Assembly (NCBI RefSeq): GCF_030252425.1
Contig: NZ_CP126994.1
Location: 124,001-188,000 of the forward strand
Length of the DNA stretch: 64,000 bases
Reading direction: 5' to 3'
Source of the DNA: Acidisoma sp. PAMC 29798
Lineage (GTDB): Bacteria > Pseudomonadota > Alphaproteobacteria > Acetobacterales > Acetobacteraceae
The notes beneath the pieces were generated by a model. That model was not told the DNA's origin. It worked only from the letters and a program-made list of their open reading frames with translations, and made no database searches. How positions within the stretch are numbered: position 1 is the stretch's first letter; each line of letters starts with the position of its first letter. Shown here in pieces: positions 1 to 8,136 of the stretch. The translations under genes and the position numbers were made by a program.

Positions 1-1376
1 GCAAGACCTATGTCTTCACGCTGCGCAAGGGGATCAAGTTCTCCACCGGCAAAGAGATTACGCCGGATGATGTCGTCGCCAGCTTCCAGCGCCTGTTCAA
101 GATCAGCAACCCGAATGCCGGTTCCTGGTATAATTGGATCGTCGGTGCCGATGCCTGCATCAAGACGCCCGCGACCTGCACCCTCGCCGGCGGCGTTGTT
201 GCCGATGACGCGGCCAGCACCATCACCTTCCATCTGACGCAGCCAGATTCCGAGTTCTTCTACAAGCTCGCCACGCCCTTCGGCTCGATCCTGCCGTCCG
301 ATACGCCCGCCAAGGACATGGGCACCGTTCCCGTGGCCGCGACCGGTCCCTATATGGTCACCAGCTACGATCCCCAGAAGTCGATGACCATCAAGCGCAA
401 TCCGTATTTCAAGGAATGGAGCGCCGCCGCGCAGCCTGCCGGCATGGTCGACGAGATGGACTATACCTTCGGCACCAAGCCGGAAGACGCGATCACGGCC
501 ATCGAGAACGGCCAGCAGGATTGGATGTTCGATACCCCCCCGTCCGATCGTCTGGGCGAGATGAGCACCAAATACGCGAGCCAGATCCACATCAATCCGT
601 TGTTCGCGATCTTCTACGCACCGATGAACGTCAATATCGCGCCCTTCAATAACAAGGACGCGCGTCTTGCGCTGAACTACGCCGTCAACCGGAAATCCAC
701 CGTCGGCATCTATGGCGGCCCGCGCCTGGCGGTGCCGAACTGCCAGGTCCTGCCGCCGGGCTTCCCCGGCTACAAGGCCTATTGCCCTTACACCAAGAAC
801 CCCGGCACCAAGTGGTCCGCGCCTGACATGGTGAAGGCCAAGGCGCTGATGGCGAAGTCCGGCCAGATGGGCCAGAAGGTCACGGTCATCACCGATGACC
901 AGAACGTCGATCCTGCCCTCGGCACCTATCTCGTTAGCGTGCTGAACGAGCTGGGCTTCAAGGCGACGGTGAAGGTGATTTCGGCGAACATCCAGTTCAC
1001 CTATATCCAGAACACCAAGAACAACGTTCAGATCAGCATCAGCCAGTGGTATCAGGATTATCCGGCGGCGTCGGACTTCCTGAACGTGCTGCTGAGCTGC
1101 GGCGCCTTCCATCCGGGCTCCGATGCTTCGATCAACATCTCCGGCTATTGCTCCAAGAGTCTGGACGCCAAGATCAATAAGAACCTGATCACGGCCGTCA
1201 CGGATCCTGCGGCTGCCAACAAGACGTGGGCTGAAATCGATCATGACGCCGTGGACGATGCCCCCTGGGCGACGCTGTTCACGCCGAAGCAGCTCGACTT
1301 CGTGTCCAAAAACGTGACGAACTTCCCCTATAGCGACCAGTTCAAGATGGTTCTGTCGCAAGTGACGGTGAAGTAA
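1..1376 (+). CDS. ABC transporter substrate-binding protein, SBP family 5 (5' partial)
   Basis: Periplasmic solute-binding protein of the DppA/OppA type; it would deliver a peptide or similar solute to the permeases encoded next. The frame is open from base 3 to TAA at 1374-1376, giving about 457 residues; signal peptide and start lie upstream of the window. Family landmarks are FTLRKGIKFS and TPDDVVASF near the visible N-terminus, ATGPYMV about residue 115 and RLALNYAVNR about residue 220. Six cysteines fall in three close pairs, consistent with periplasmic disulfides. Family 5 proteins also bind opines, nickel or glycosides, so the ligand cannot be read from sequence. The next gene is 96 bases downstream behind a strong hairpin. 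Confidence 0.93.
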   Translation, partial: KTYVFTLRKGIKFSTGKEITPDDVVASFQRLFKISNPNAGSWYNWIVGADACIKTPATCTLAGGVVADDAASTITFHLTQPDSEFFYKLATPFGSILPSDTPAKDMGTVPVAATGPYMVTSYDPQKSMTIKRNPYFKEWSAAAQPAGMVDEMDYTFGTKPEDAITAIENGQQDWMFDTPPSDRLGEMSTKYASQIHINPLFAIFYAPMNVNIAPFNNKDARLALNYAVNRKSTVGIYGGPRLAVPNCQVLPPGFPGYKAYCPYTKNPGTKWSAPDMVKAKALMAKSGQMGQKVTVITDDQNVDPALGTYLVSVLNELGFKATVKVISANIQFTYIQNTKNNVQISISQWYQDYPAASDFLNVLLSCGAFHPGSDASINISGYCSKSLDAKINKNLITAVTDPAAANKTWAEIDHDAVDDAPWATLFTPKQLDFVSKNVTNFPYSDQFKMVLSQVTVK

Positions 1377-1394
1377 GCACGTTTGTGAAGGATC

Positions 1395-1420
1395 GGCGGT
1401 GCGGCTTCGGCCGCGCCGCC
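1395..1420 (+). promoter_or_regulatory. Intercistronic stem-loop with UUCG tetraloop
   Basis: Arms 1395-1405 and 1410-1420 pair over 11 positions with one G-U wobble and enclose the loop TTCG, an exceptionally stable tetraloop. No T-run follows, so it is not a simple Rho-independent terminator. Its place between the binding-protein gene and the first permease gene matches the processing or mRNA-stability hairpins known in other periplasmic permease operons, where they raise binding-protein levels over membrane parts. That role is inferred. Confidence 0.7.
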
Positions 1421-1472
1421 TCCACTATGGCCATTCTCTCCTCTTGTTTCAGGCATGGGTGAAATCAGCACA

Positions 1473-2543
1473 ATGTCTGAGTCCGTCATCGATACGCCCG
1501 CGCCCGCCGATCTGTCCGGCGGCGGCATGGGTGATCCGGTCACCGTGCGTGCGCGCAAGGCGGAGGGCCCCTGGCGTGCAGGCTTGCGCAAGCTGCGGCA
1601 GGACCGCACTGCGATGGGTTCGGTGATCGTGCTGATCATCGTCGTGCTCGCCTGCTGCAGCGCATCGCTCTTCGCGAACCGCATTTCGCAAAGCGATCCC
1701 TTTCAGTCGAATCTCGATGGCCAGATCACGATCGGGTCCAATACGCTCGACGTGATGGCGGCCGATACTGCGGGCCTCGGCCTCGGCGTCACGCCGATCG
1801 GGCCGACCTGGCACGGTCAGTATTTCTTCGGCGCCGACAATCAGGGTCGCGATGTCGCGGCGCGGATGCTGTATGGCGGGCAGAATTCTCTGCTGATCTC
1901 CTTCTCGGCCACAGTGGTTTGCCTCGTGCTCGCTGCCATCGTCGGCACTATCGCGGGCTTCGCGGGCGGGTTGACGGATACCATCCTCGCCCGATTGCTC
2001 GACGTGCTGTGGGCGTTTCCCATCTATCTTCTGGCGATTTCGCTTTCCATCGTGCTGATCAGCAAGGGATTGCAGATCGGCCCGATCAACATCCCTTCGA
2101 ACAGTCTGCTGATCCCGATCGCCATCATCGGCATCGTCTACGTGCCCTATGTCGCGCGCCCCATCCGTGGGCAGGTGCTGTCGCTGACACGCAGCGACTT
2201 CGTGCTCGCCTCCCGCTGCCTTGGCGTGCCGGCCGCGCGCATTCTGTTGCGCGACATCCTGCCGAATGTGACGACCACCATCATCGTCTTCGCGCCGCTC
2301 ATGATGGCGCTGAACATGCTGACGGAATCGGCGCTGTCCTTCCTGTCCATCGGCGTACAGCCGCCGGCCGCGAGCTGGGGCACGATCATCCAGGACGGCG
2401 AGGATCTCCTCTACACCCGGCCCTGGGTCGCGATCGCCCCTGGCCTGGCCATCATCATCACCGTGTTGGCGCTGAACTTTTTGGGTGACGGCGTGCGCGA
2501 TGCCTTCGATCCGCGCGCCAAGCTGCGCGTGCGGAAAGGATAG
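1473..2543 (+). CDS. dppC: ABC transporter permease, DppC/OppC type
   Basis: Inner-membrane permease subunit of a dipeptide/oligopeptide-type importer. The N-terminal cytoplasmic part contains the OppC_N-like stretch WRAGLRKLRQDRTAMGS just before the first membrane helix. A long periplasmic loop follows, then BPD_transp_1 with about five helices and the EAA-type motif around RCLGVPAARILLRDILPN. The ATG at 1473 is preferred because a GGTGA stretch lies upstream; an in-frame ATG at 1455 would add six residues. The C-type subunit precedes the B-type, the reverse of the usual order. The next start is five bases after the stop. Confidence 0.92.
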   Translation: MSESVIDTPAPADLSGGGMGDPVTVRARKAEGPWRAGLRKLRQDRTAMGSVIVLIIVVLACCSASLFANRISQSDPFQSNLDGQITIGSNTLDVMAADTAGLGLGVTPIGPTWHGQYFFGADNQGRDVAARMLYGGQNSLLISFSATVVCLVLAAIVGTIAGFAGGLTDTILARLLDVLWAFPIYLLAISLSIVLISKGLQIGPINIPSNSLLIPIAIIGIVYVPYVARPIRGQVLSLTRSDFVLASRCLGVPAARILLRDILPNVTTTIIVFAPLMMALNMLTESALSFLSIGVQPPAASWGTIIQDGEDLLYTRPWVAIAPGLAIIITVLALNFLGDGVRDAFDPRAKLRVRKG

Positions 2544-2548
2544 GGACG

Positions 2549-3523
2549 ATGCTTCTCCCCATCCTGCGCCGCCTCGCGGAAATGCTGTTTGTGATGCTGG
2601 GCATCAGCATCGTCGTTTTCCTCATTTTCTTCGCGACACCGGGCGCCGACCCATCGGCCCGCATCGCTGGTCGCAACGCGACACCCGAGACGCTGGCGCA
2701 GGTGCGCCATTCCTTCGGGCTCGATCGACCTTTGCCCATTCAATACGTCAAGGTGATGGAGAAGCTCTTCGTCACGCGGGATCTGACCTCCTTCGTCAAT
2801 CGCGGCCAGCGCGTCATTCCCGCCGTGATCGAATCGACGCCGGTGACGCTGTCACTCGTTCTGGGTGCCGCCGTCATTTGGGTGGTCTTCGGCATACTGG
2901 TGGGTGTCGTCGCGGCGGCGACGCGCGGTGGCATCACGGACCGCATGCTGATGTTCCTTGGGCTGGTCGGCGTTTCGATGCCCGTCTTCTGGGTGGGCTC
3001 AGTGCTGAACCTCGTGACGCAATCACGGTTTCACAACACCTGGCTGTTCCACTGGGTGCCCGGCCTCGGCTATACGCCGCTCACGCAAAATCCTTGGCTC
3101 TGGTTCAAGAGTCTGGTCATTCCGTGGGTCACGCTCGCCATTCTCTATATCGGTCTCTACGGCCGCGTGCTGCGCGCCAATCTGGTCGAAGCCTATCAGG
3201 AGGATTTCATCCGCACCGCGCGGGCGAAAGGCCTGTCCGAGACGCGGATCATGTTTCGCCATGCGCTGCGCACCTCTCTCATCACCTTCGTCTCCATGTT
3301 CGGTCTCGACTTTGGCGCCCTGGTCGGTGGCGGGGCTTTGCTGACGGAGGTTGTCTTCGACCTGCCGGGTGTCGGCCGGCTGACCTATGAGGCGCTGCAG
3401 AACCTCGACCTGCCCTTCATCATGGCGACAGTGATGTATTCCTCATTCTTCGTCGTCGTCGCAAATGCGATCGTCGATATCGCCTATGCCTGGCTTGACC
3501 CGAGAGTGCGCGATGCCCGCTGA
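2549..3523 (+). CDS. dppB: ABC transporter permease, DppB/OppB type
   Basis: Second membrane subunit, 324 residues. It begins directly with a hydrophobic helix (LFVMLGISIVVFLIFF), then the loop typical of DppB (FGLDRPLPIQY) and the BPD_transp_1 domain. The coupling motif lies around ARAKGLSETRIMFRHALR and the C-terminal region contains GALLTEVVFDLPGVGRL. An AGGGACG sequence just upstream serves as ribosome binding site. The 3' end overlaps the next start by 11 bases, indicating translational coupling. Confidence 0.93.
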   Translation: MLLPILRRLAEMLFVMLGISIVVFLIFFATPGADPSARIAGRNATPETLAQVRHSFGLDRPLPIQYVKVMEKLFVTRDLTSFVNRGQRVIPAVIESTPVTLSLVLGAAVIWVVFGILVGVVAAATRGGITDRMLMFLGLVGVSMPVFWVGSVLNLVTQSRFHNTWLFHWVPGLGYTPLTQNPWLWFKSLVIPWVTLAILYIGLYGRVLRANLVEAYQEDFIRTARAKGLSETRIMFRHALRTSLITFVSMFGLDFGALVGGGALLTEVVFDLPGVGRLTYEALQNLDLPFIMATVMYSSFFVVVANAIVDIAYAWLDPRVRDAR

Positions 3524-4553
3524 ATCTGTCGTGACCGAAGCGCCGCTGCTCGACGTTCGGAACCTCTGCGTCTCCTTCCGGTCGGAAAAGGGCATCATCC
3601 GCATCATCGAAGATGTCTCCTTCACGGTGGGCAACCGCGAAATCCTCAGCATCGTCGGCGAATCCGGGTCCGGGAAAAGCATGACCTCGCTCGCCGTCAT
3701 GCGTCTCATCACCGATCCGAATGCGATCATCACCGGCAGCATCCTCTACAAGGGGCGTGACCTGCTCACGCTCGATCAGCGCGCCATGCGCGGTCTGCGC
3801 GGCAGCGACATTGCGATGATCTTTCAGGATCCGATGACGGCGATGACGCCCGTTTACACCATCGGCTGGCAGATCGAGGAGCAGATCCGCGCCCATCAGG
3901 CCGTGTCGCGCAAAGCGGCGAAGGCCCGTGCGATCGAGCTGCTGGGCGAGATGGGCATACCGTCCCCGGCGCGGGTCGCGACGCGCTATCCGCATCAGCT
4001 ATCGGGCGGCATGCGGCAGCGGGCGATGATTGCCATGGCCCTGTCCTGCAACCCGTCCCTGCTGATCGCGGATGAGCCGACGACGGCGTTGGACGTCACC
4101 GTGCAGGCCCAAATTCTGGAATTGATCCAGCGCCTGCGCGCGGACTTCGGATCATCGGTCATTCTCATCACCCATGACATGGGCGTGGTGGCGACCGTGT
4201 CGGACCGGGTGATGGTGATGTATGCCGGCATCATCGCCGAGCGTGGCCCGAAATCCGTCGTGCTGGCCCAGCCGAGCCATCCTTATACGCTGGGCCTATT
4301 GCAATCGATCCCGCCGATGCATGGGCCCAAGCCCTTCAGGCTGCCCTCTATAGCGGGCAGCCCGCCATCGCCTTTGGCCCGGCCGGTCGGCTGCCCCTTT
4401 CAGCCGCGCTGCGACTTCCGTTTCGAGCCTTGCGACGTGCGGCCACCTTTGTTCCGCAATGGCGCGCAGGAGGCATCCTGCTATCTCGCCCAAAACGCGC
4501 TGCCTGACTGGTCGCATGAACGCGCCATCCGCGCGCAGGGCACGGCGGCATGA
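3513..4553 (+). CDS. dppD: ABC transporter ATP-binding protein, DppD/OppD type
   Basis: Cytoplasmic ATPase of the importer, 346 residues from ATG 3513. It shows Walker [10 protein letters not shown] (about residue 50), a Q-loop at [11 protein letters not shown], signature [11 protein letters not shown] and Walker [13 protein letters not shown]. The C-terminal oligopeptide/dipeptide extension is present, with [12 protein letters not shown] and a cysteine-rich end (GCPFQPRC, then further Cys) that in this family can carry an iron-sulfur cluster. The stop overlaps the next start as ATGA. Confidence 0.94.
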   Translation: MPAESVVTEAPLLDVRNLCVSFRSEKGIIRIIEDVSFTVGNREILSIVGESGSGKSMTSLAVMRLITDPNAIITGSILYKGRDLLTLDQRAMRGLRGSDIAMIFQDPMTAMTPVYTIGWQIEEQIRAHQAVSRKAAKARAIELLGEMGIPSPARVATRYPHQLSGGMRQRAMIAMALSCNPSLLIADEPTTALDVTVQAQILELIQRLRADFGSSVILITHDMGVVATVSDRVMVMYAGIIAERGPKSVVLAQPSHPYTLGLLQSIPPMHGPKPFRLPSIAGSPPSPLARPVGCPFQPRCDFRFEPCDVRPPLFRNGAQEASCYLAQNALPDWSHERAIRAQGTAA

Positions 4554-5560
4554 CCACCGCACCGATGCTGCACGCGGCCAGCGTGACCAAAACCTTCCGT
4601 GTCGGCAGCCGGTTTCGCGCCGGCGGCGTGCAGACCGTTCAAGCCCTGACGAATGTGTCGCTCGATGTCTATCCGGGGGAGACGGTCGGCCTTGTCGGCG
4701 AATCCGGTTGCGGCAAATCGACTCTCGGCCGATGCCTGCTGCGTCTTTATGATATCGATGATGGCCGCATCGCCTTCCAGGGGCGCGACATCACCCGGCT
4801 GAGCCAACGCGACCTGCGACCTTTGCGCGCCGAGATGCAGATGGTCTTCCAAGACCCTTATGCCTCGCTCAATCCGCGCCGTCGCGTGGGGGACCTGATC
4901 GCCGACCCGCTGCGCGTTCACGGCAAGCGCAGCGAGGCCGATGTCCAGGGCCGATTGCGCGAACTCATGGAGTTGGTGAACCTGTCTGCCGATTTCTTGA
5001 CGCGCTTTCCGCATGAGTTTTCGGGTGGGCAGCGCCAGCGGATCGGTATCGCGCGGGCCATTGCCATGTCACCCAGCCTGATCGTGGCGGATGAGCCGGT
5101 TTCTGCCTTGGACGTTTCGGTCCAGGCCCAGATCGTGAATCTGTTCATGGATTTGCAGCAGAAGCTCGGTCTTACCTATGTCTTCATCGCCCATGACCTC
5201 AGCGTGGTGCGCCAGATCGCGAACCGCACCGCCGTCATGTATCTCGGTGGCATCGTCGAACTGGGTGAGACGGATCGGGTGCTTCATCATCCGGCGCATC
5301 CTTATACGGCGGCGCTGATCTCGGCGGTGCCGGAGCCCGATCCGCATGGCAATATTCGCGCGCGGACAATTTTGCGCGGGGAACCGCCGAGCCCGACCAA
5401 TCCACCGTCCGGTTGCCGCTTCCATACGCGCTGCCCCATCGCGCAGGAGCGTTGTGCGGCAGAAGTGCCGTTGTTGCGGCCGTACGGTGACCAGCGGCGC
5501 GTCGCCTGCCACTTCCCGCTCGACGGCCCGATCGAAGGCATGACGGCCGGCGGTGCCTGA
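4550..5560 (+). CDS. dppF: ABC transporter ATP-binding protein, DppF/OppF type
   Basis: Second ATPase of the importer, 336 residues, which pairs with the DppD-type subunit. Walker A is GESGCGKST (about residue 49), the Q-loop MVFQDPYASLNPR, the signature FSGGQRQRIGI and Walker B LIVADEPVSALD. The C-terminal motif HPYTAALISAVPEPD and the GCRFHTRCP cysteine stretch mark the OppF class. The start overlaps dppD by four bases (ATGA), and the following gene starts inside its last codons. Confidence 0.94.
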   Translation: MTTAPMLHAASVTKTFRVGSRFRAGGVQTVQALTNVSLDVYPGETVGLVGESGCGKSTLGRCLLRLYDIDDGRIAFQGRDITRLSQRDLRPLRAEMQMVFQDPYASLNPRRRVGDLIADPLRVHGKRSEADVQGRLRELMELVNLSADFLTRFPHEFSGGQRQRIGIARAIAMSPSLIVADEPVSALDVSVQAQIVNLFMDLQQKLGLTYVFIAHDLSVVRQIANRTAVMYLGGIVELGETDRVLHHPAHPYTAALISAVPEPDPHGNIRARTILRGEPPSPTNPPSGCRFHTRCPIAQERCAAEVPLLRPYGDQRRVACHFPLDGPIEGMTAGGA

Positions 5561-6431
5561 GGCGTCCCTCCCGCCGCCGGCGCTGCACCTGCCCTATGAG
5601 GCGGGGCCGTTCAGGATGACCTTGGGCATCACCGCCATTCCCGAGCGCGACTGGATCGAGGCCGACAGCACCACGCCGGGGCAGATTACGGAACGGTGTC
5701 GTCTGCTCGCCGAGCGTCGGGCGGAGGTCTTGGCCGATGTGCCCGGCGCCGAGGATGCCTCCGCCGAACTACAAGCGATGCTGGCGGCCCATCTCACTGC
5801 CTTTCGTCCCGGCTGGGCGGCACCGCATTGGGACGCTGCCGCGCATCCGCTGGCCGTCATCTGCCCCTGGGTTGCCGAGGATTTCTGTCTCCTCAAATCG
5901 GGACCCGAGGGTCCGGTGTTGATCGCCGCCATCCTGTGCTTTCCGAGCCGGTGGCGCCTCTCCGACAAGATCGGCCGTCCGATGATGGCGATCCACAAGC
6001 CGGTGCCGACCTATGGGGAGACGCTGGGCCGCCCGGTGGATCGCTTCATGGGCGCGTTGAAGCCCGGCAAGCTGGCGGTGCGCTACAATTGGTCGGTCCA
6101 TGAGGACCCGACGTTGTTTCAGCCGACCGGCCATGGTCGCGGCGATCTAGACTACTCCATCGCGCCGGACAATGCCGGTGACACGTTGTGGCTGCGGGTC
6201 GAGCGCCAGACCTTCCGGGTGCTGCCCGCGAGCGGTGTCGTCGCTTTCGGTATTCGTACCCATGTGACGCCGCTGGCCGAGGTGGTTGCCGTTCCGGGTG
6301 AGGCCGCGCGCCTCGCCACCGCCGTGCGGGGGATCCCAGCAGAGCTGGAACGCTACAAGAGCCTCATGCCCTATCGCGCGGCTCTGCTTGCCTATCTCGA
6401 CGCACAGTCGGATGGTGCGGACCCGCTTTGA
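5553..6431 (+). CDS. DUF3445 family protein, haem-dependent oxidative N-demethylase-like
   Basis: A 292-residue protein that I assign to DUF3445, a family linked to haem-dependent oxidative N-demethylation of secondary amines. The recognisable core runs from PLAVICPWVAEDFCLL (about residue 100) through CFPSRWRLSDKIGRPM and IHKPVPTYGETLGRPVDRF to RYNWSVHEDPTLFQP. There is no signal peptide, so it is probably cytoplasmic. It uses a GTG start and overlaps the dppF stop by eight bases, so it is translated with the transporter; this suggests the imported solute, or a product of it, is an N-methylated amine. That substrate link is inference. Confidence 0.8.
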   Translation: MPEASLPPPALHLPYEAGPFRMTLGITAIPERDWIEADSTTPGQITERCRLLAERRAEVLADVPGAEDASAELQAMLAAHLTAFRPGWAAPHWDAAAHPLAVICPWVAEDFCLLKSGPEGPVLIAAILCFPSRWRLSDKIGRPMMAIHKPVPTYGETLGRPVDRFMGALKPGKLAVRYNWSVHEDPTLFQPTGHGRGDLDYSIAPDNAGDTLWLRVERQTFRVLPASGVVAFGIRTHVTPLAEVVAVPGEAARLATAVRGIPAELERYKSLMPYRAALLAYLDAQSDGADPL

Positions 6432-6442
6432 GAGAGACCGTG

Positions 6443-6742
6443 ATGATCCATATCGTCGCTATTCTGACGGCGCAGCCGGGCCAGCGCGAAGCCCTGCTGA
6501 CTCGCTTCAAGGCCGCCGTGCCGGCGGTACAGGCAGAGGACGGCTGCCTGGACTATGCGCCGGTGATCGATCTCGACTCATCGCCGCTGAAATTCGGTGA
6601 GGACTGCGTCGTCGTCATCGAAAAGTGGCGCGATCAGGCCGCGTTGGATGCTCATGGCAAGGGCGCGGCTCTGCAGTCTTTCGTGGCGGACACCAAGGAT
6701 GTGCTGGCAAAGCTCGACGTCTATCTGTTGCAAAACGCCTGA
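6443..6742 (+). CDS. Antibiotic biosynthesis monooxygenase (ABM) family protein
   Basis: Small (99 residues from ATG 6443) ferredoxin-like-fold protein of the YgiN/ABM superfamily, with the pattern IVAILTAQPGQREALLTRF, a central GCLDYAP and EKWRDQAALDAHGKG. Members act as cofactor-free monooxygenases or quinol oxidases, usually as dimers. It lies 11 bases after the DUF3445 gene and ends the dpp operon. A TTG at 6428 would add five residues but the ATG fits the family start. Substrate unknown. Confidence 0.85.
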   Translation: MIHIVAILTAQPGQREALLTRFKAAVPAVQAEDGCLDYAPVIDLDSSPLKFGEDCVVVIEKWRDQAALDAHGKGAALQSFVADTKDVLAKLDVYLLQNA

Positions 6743-6752
6743 GGCTTGGCGG

Positions 6753-7004
6753 TCAGCGCGGCTTGATCCAGTCGAGGCCGCCGATGATGCCGCCAACGAT
6801 CAGGGCCATGGCACCCAGGCCGATGGCGAGCCATTGGATTTTCCAGGACCACAGGTCGTTCTTGGTCGGGAGCTCCTGGAGGGTGAAGAGTATGGCGTTC
6901 ATCTTGTCCGCCAGATCCTTCTGACCAACTTTGAGGTCCGTCAGATCGACCTTCACATATTCGAAATGCGTTTCGAGGCGGGTTACGCGGTCGCTTTCAC
7001 TCAC
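6753..7004 (-). CDS. Small tail-anchored membrane protein
   Basis: An 83-residue protein: residues 1-50 form a heptad-like, probably coiled-coil region (RVTRLETHFEYVKVDLTDLK), followed by a tryptophan-containing segment and one C-terminal transmembrane helix (about 57-75). The architecture resembles XhlA-like small proteins, but I cannot name a family. The GTG start at 7004 is chosen because a purine-rich ribosome site (GGGAGAGGAGGAGG) lies immediately upstream; an ATG at 7046 lacks one. It ends 10 bases from the convergent ABM gene. Confidence 0.65.
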   Translation of the reverse strand: MSESDRVTRLETHFEYVKVDLTDLKVGQKDLADKMNAILFTLQELPTKNDLWSWKIQWLAIGLGAMALIVGGIIGGLDWIKPR

Positions 7005-7154
7005 GCCTCCTCCTCTCCCAGCGGGTGCTGGCGCCAAATTCGCCATCGCCGATCGTCTCCCAGAGGGCGGAGACCAAAGCTACCGCGATTGGTGCGATAA
7101 TGAAACGCTTTTGTCGTGGCATCATACGCGTCTGATCGCCGCACCGCCATCACG

Positions 7155-7658
7155 TCATGCGTAGCGGGTCTGCTGCATGATGGCCTTCCGCAGCAGCGCC
7201 ACAGCGTGGCGCACTGTCGCCATGCGCACGGCCGTGCGGTCGCCGGGAAAGATCATCGACTCGGCAATCACACCCTCCGGTGACGCGACACCGAACCAGA
7301 CCAGACCCACCGGCTTGGTCGCCGTGCCGCCGCCCGGACCCGCGACGCCGGTGACCGCGACCGCGAGATCCACCTCGGCCGTCTGTCGTGCACCGGCTGC
7401 CATGGCGCGGGCGACCGGCTGGCTCACGGCGCCATGCGTGGTGATCGTCTCAGCCGGCACGCCCAGCACCCGCGTCTTGGCGGCGTTGGAATAGGTGACC
7501 GCGCCACCGTCCACGACGTCGGAGGAGCCGGCGAGGGCGGTGAGCAGCCCGGCGATCAGCCCGCCGGTGCAGCTTTCGGCGGTGGTGATGCGCCAGCCGC
7601 GTGCGCGGGCCGCCGCCAGCAGGGCCGCCGCCTCATCGAGCATATCCTGCGGAAACAT
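7155..7658 (-). CDS. pncC: Nicotinamide-nucleotide amidase (CinA C-terminal domain)
   Basis: A 167-residue stand-alone CinA C-terminal domain. Diagnostic stretches are TTAESCTGGLIAGLLT (about residues 24-39), VVDGGAVTYSNAAKTRVLGV and AVTGVAGPGGGTATKPVGL. PncC deamidates NMN to nicotinate mononucleotide, recycling the NMN released by DNA ligase. The N-terminal MoCF-like domain of full CinA is absent, as in E. coli PncC. A GAGGAGAAGAGG ribosome site precedes ATG 7658. pgpA lies ten bases upstream on the same strand. Confidence 0.93.
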   Translation of the reverse strand: MFPQDMLDEAAALLAAARARGWRITTAESCTGGLIAGLLTALAGSSDVVDGGAVTYSNAAKTRVLGVPAETITTHGAVSQPVARAMAAGARQTAEVDLAVAVTGVAGPGGGTATKPVGLVWFGVASPEGVIAESMIFPGDRTAVRMATVRHAVALLRKAIMQQTRYA

Positions 7659-7668
7659 CCTCTTCTCC

Positions 7669-8136
7669 TCAACCGAGCAGCATCGGGCGCCACAGCAGCA
7701 GTGCCCACAGGATCACGCCGCCGGTGAGACCGGCCAGCACGTCATCCGCCATGATCCCAAAGGGCGTGTTCTGGCGGTCCGCCCAGCCGATAGGGCCGGG
7801 TTTGCTGATATCGAGCAGTCGGAACAGCGCGAAGGCCGCGACCGCGCCGCCGAGGCTGACATGACCGAGCCCCAAGAGCGTGATCCACTGGCCGGCCACT
7901 TCGTCGATCACCACCCAGCCGGGATCGTCCGCCGCCTTCGCCGCGCGGATCGCCCAGATGCCCCCGAGCGCCGCGATCAGCGACGCCAATGCCAGCACGC
8001 CGTGTCCGGCGTAGTGCAGGATGCCGATGCCGAGAACCAGGGCGACGGCCGAGCCGGCGGTGCCGGGCGCCCAGGGGAAATAGCCGACGCCGCCCGCGCT
8101 CGCGATCCAGCGTCCCGGGGCGGTCAATGCAGCCAC
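7669..8136 (-). CDS. pgpA: Phosphatidylglycerophosphatase A
   Basis: Membrane phosphatase of 155 residues that converts phosphatidylglycerophosphate to phosphatidylglycerol. The family N-terminus GGVGYFPWAPGTAGS is at about residues 15-29; the active-site acidic residues follow in DDPGWVVIDEVAGQW and near DRQNTPFGIMADDVLAG. Three or four hydrophobic helices are visible. The start overlaps the end of the upstream transglycosylase gene by 13 bases, so the two are probably co-translated. Confidence 0.92.
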   Translation of the reverse strand: MAALTAPGRWIASAGGVGYFPWAPGTAGSAVALVLGIGILHYAGHGVLALASLIAALGGIWAIRAAKAADDPGWVVIDEVAGQWITLLGLGHVSLGGAVAAFALFRLLDISKPGPIGWADRQNTPFGIMADDVLAGLTGGVILWALLLWRPMLLG

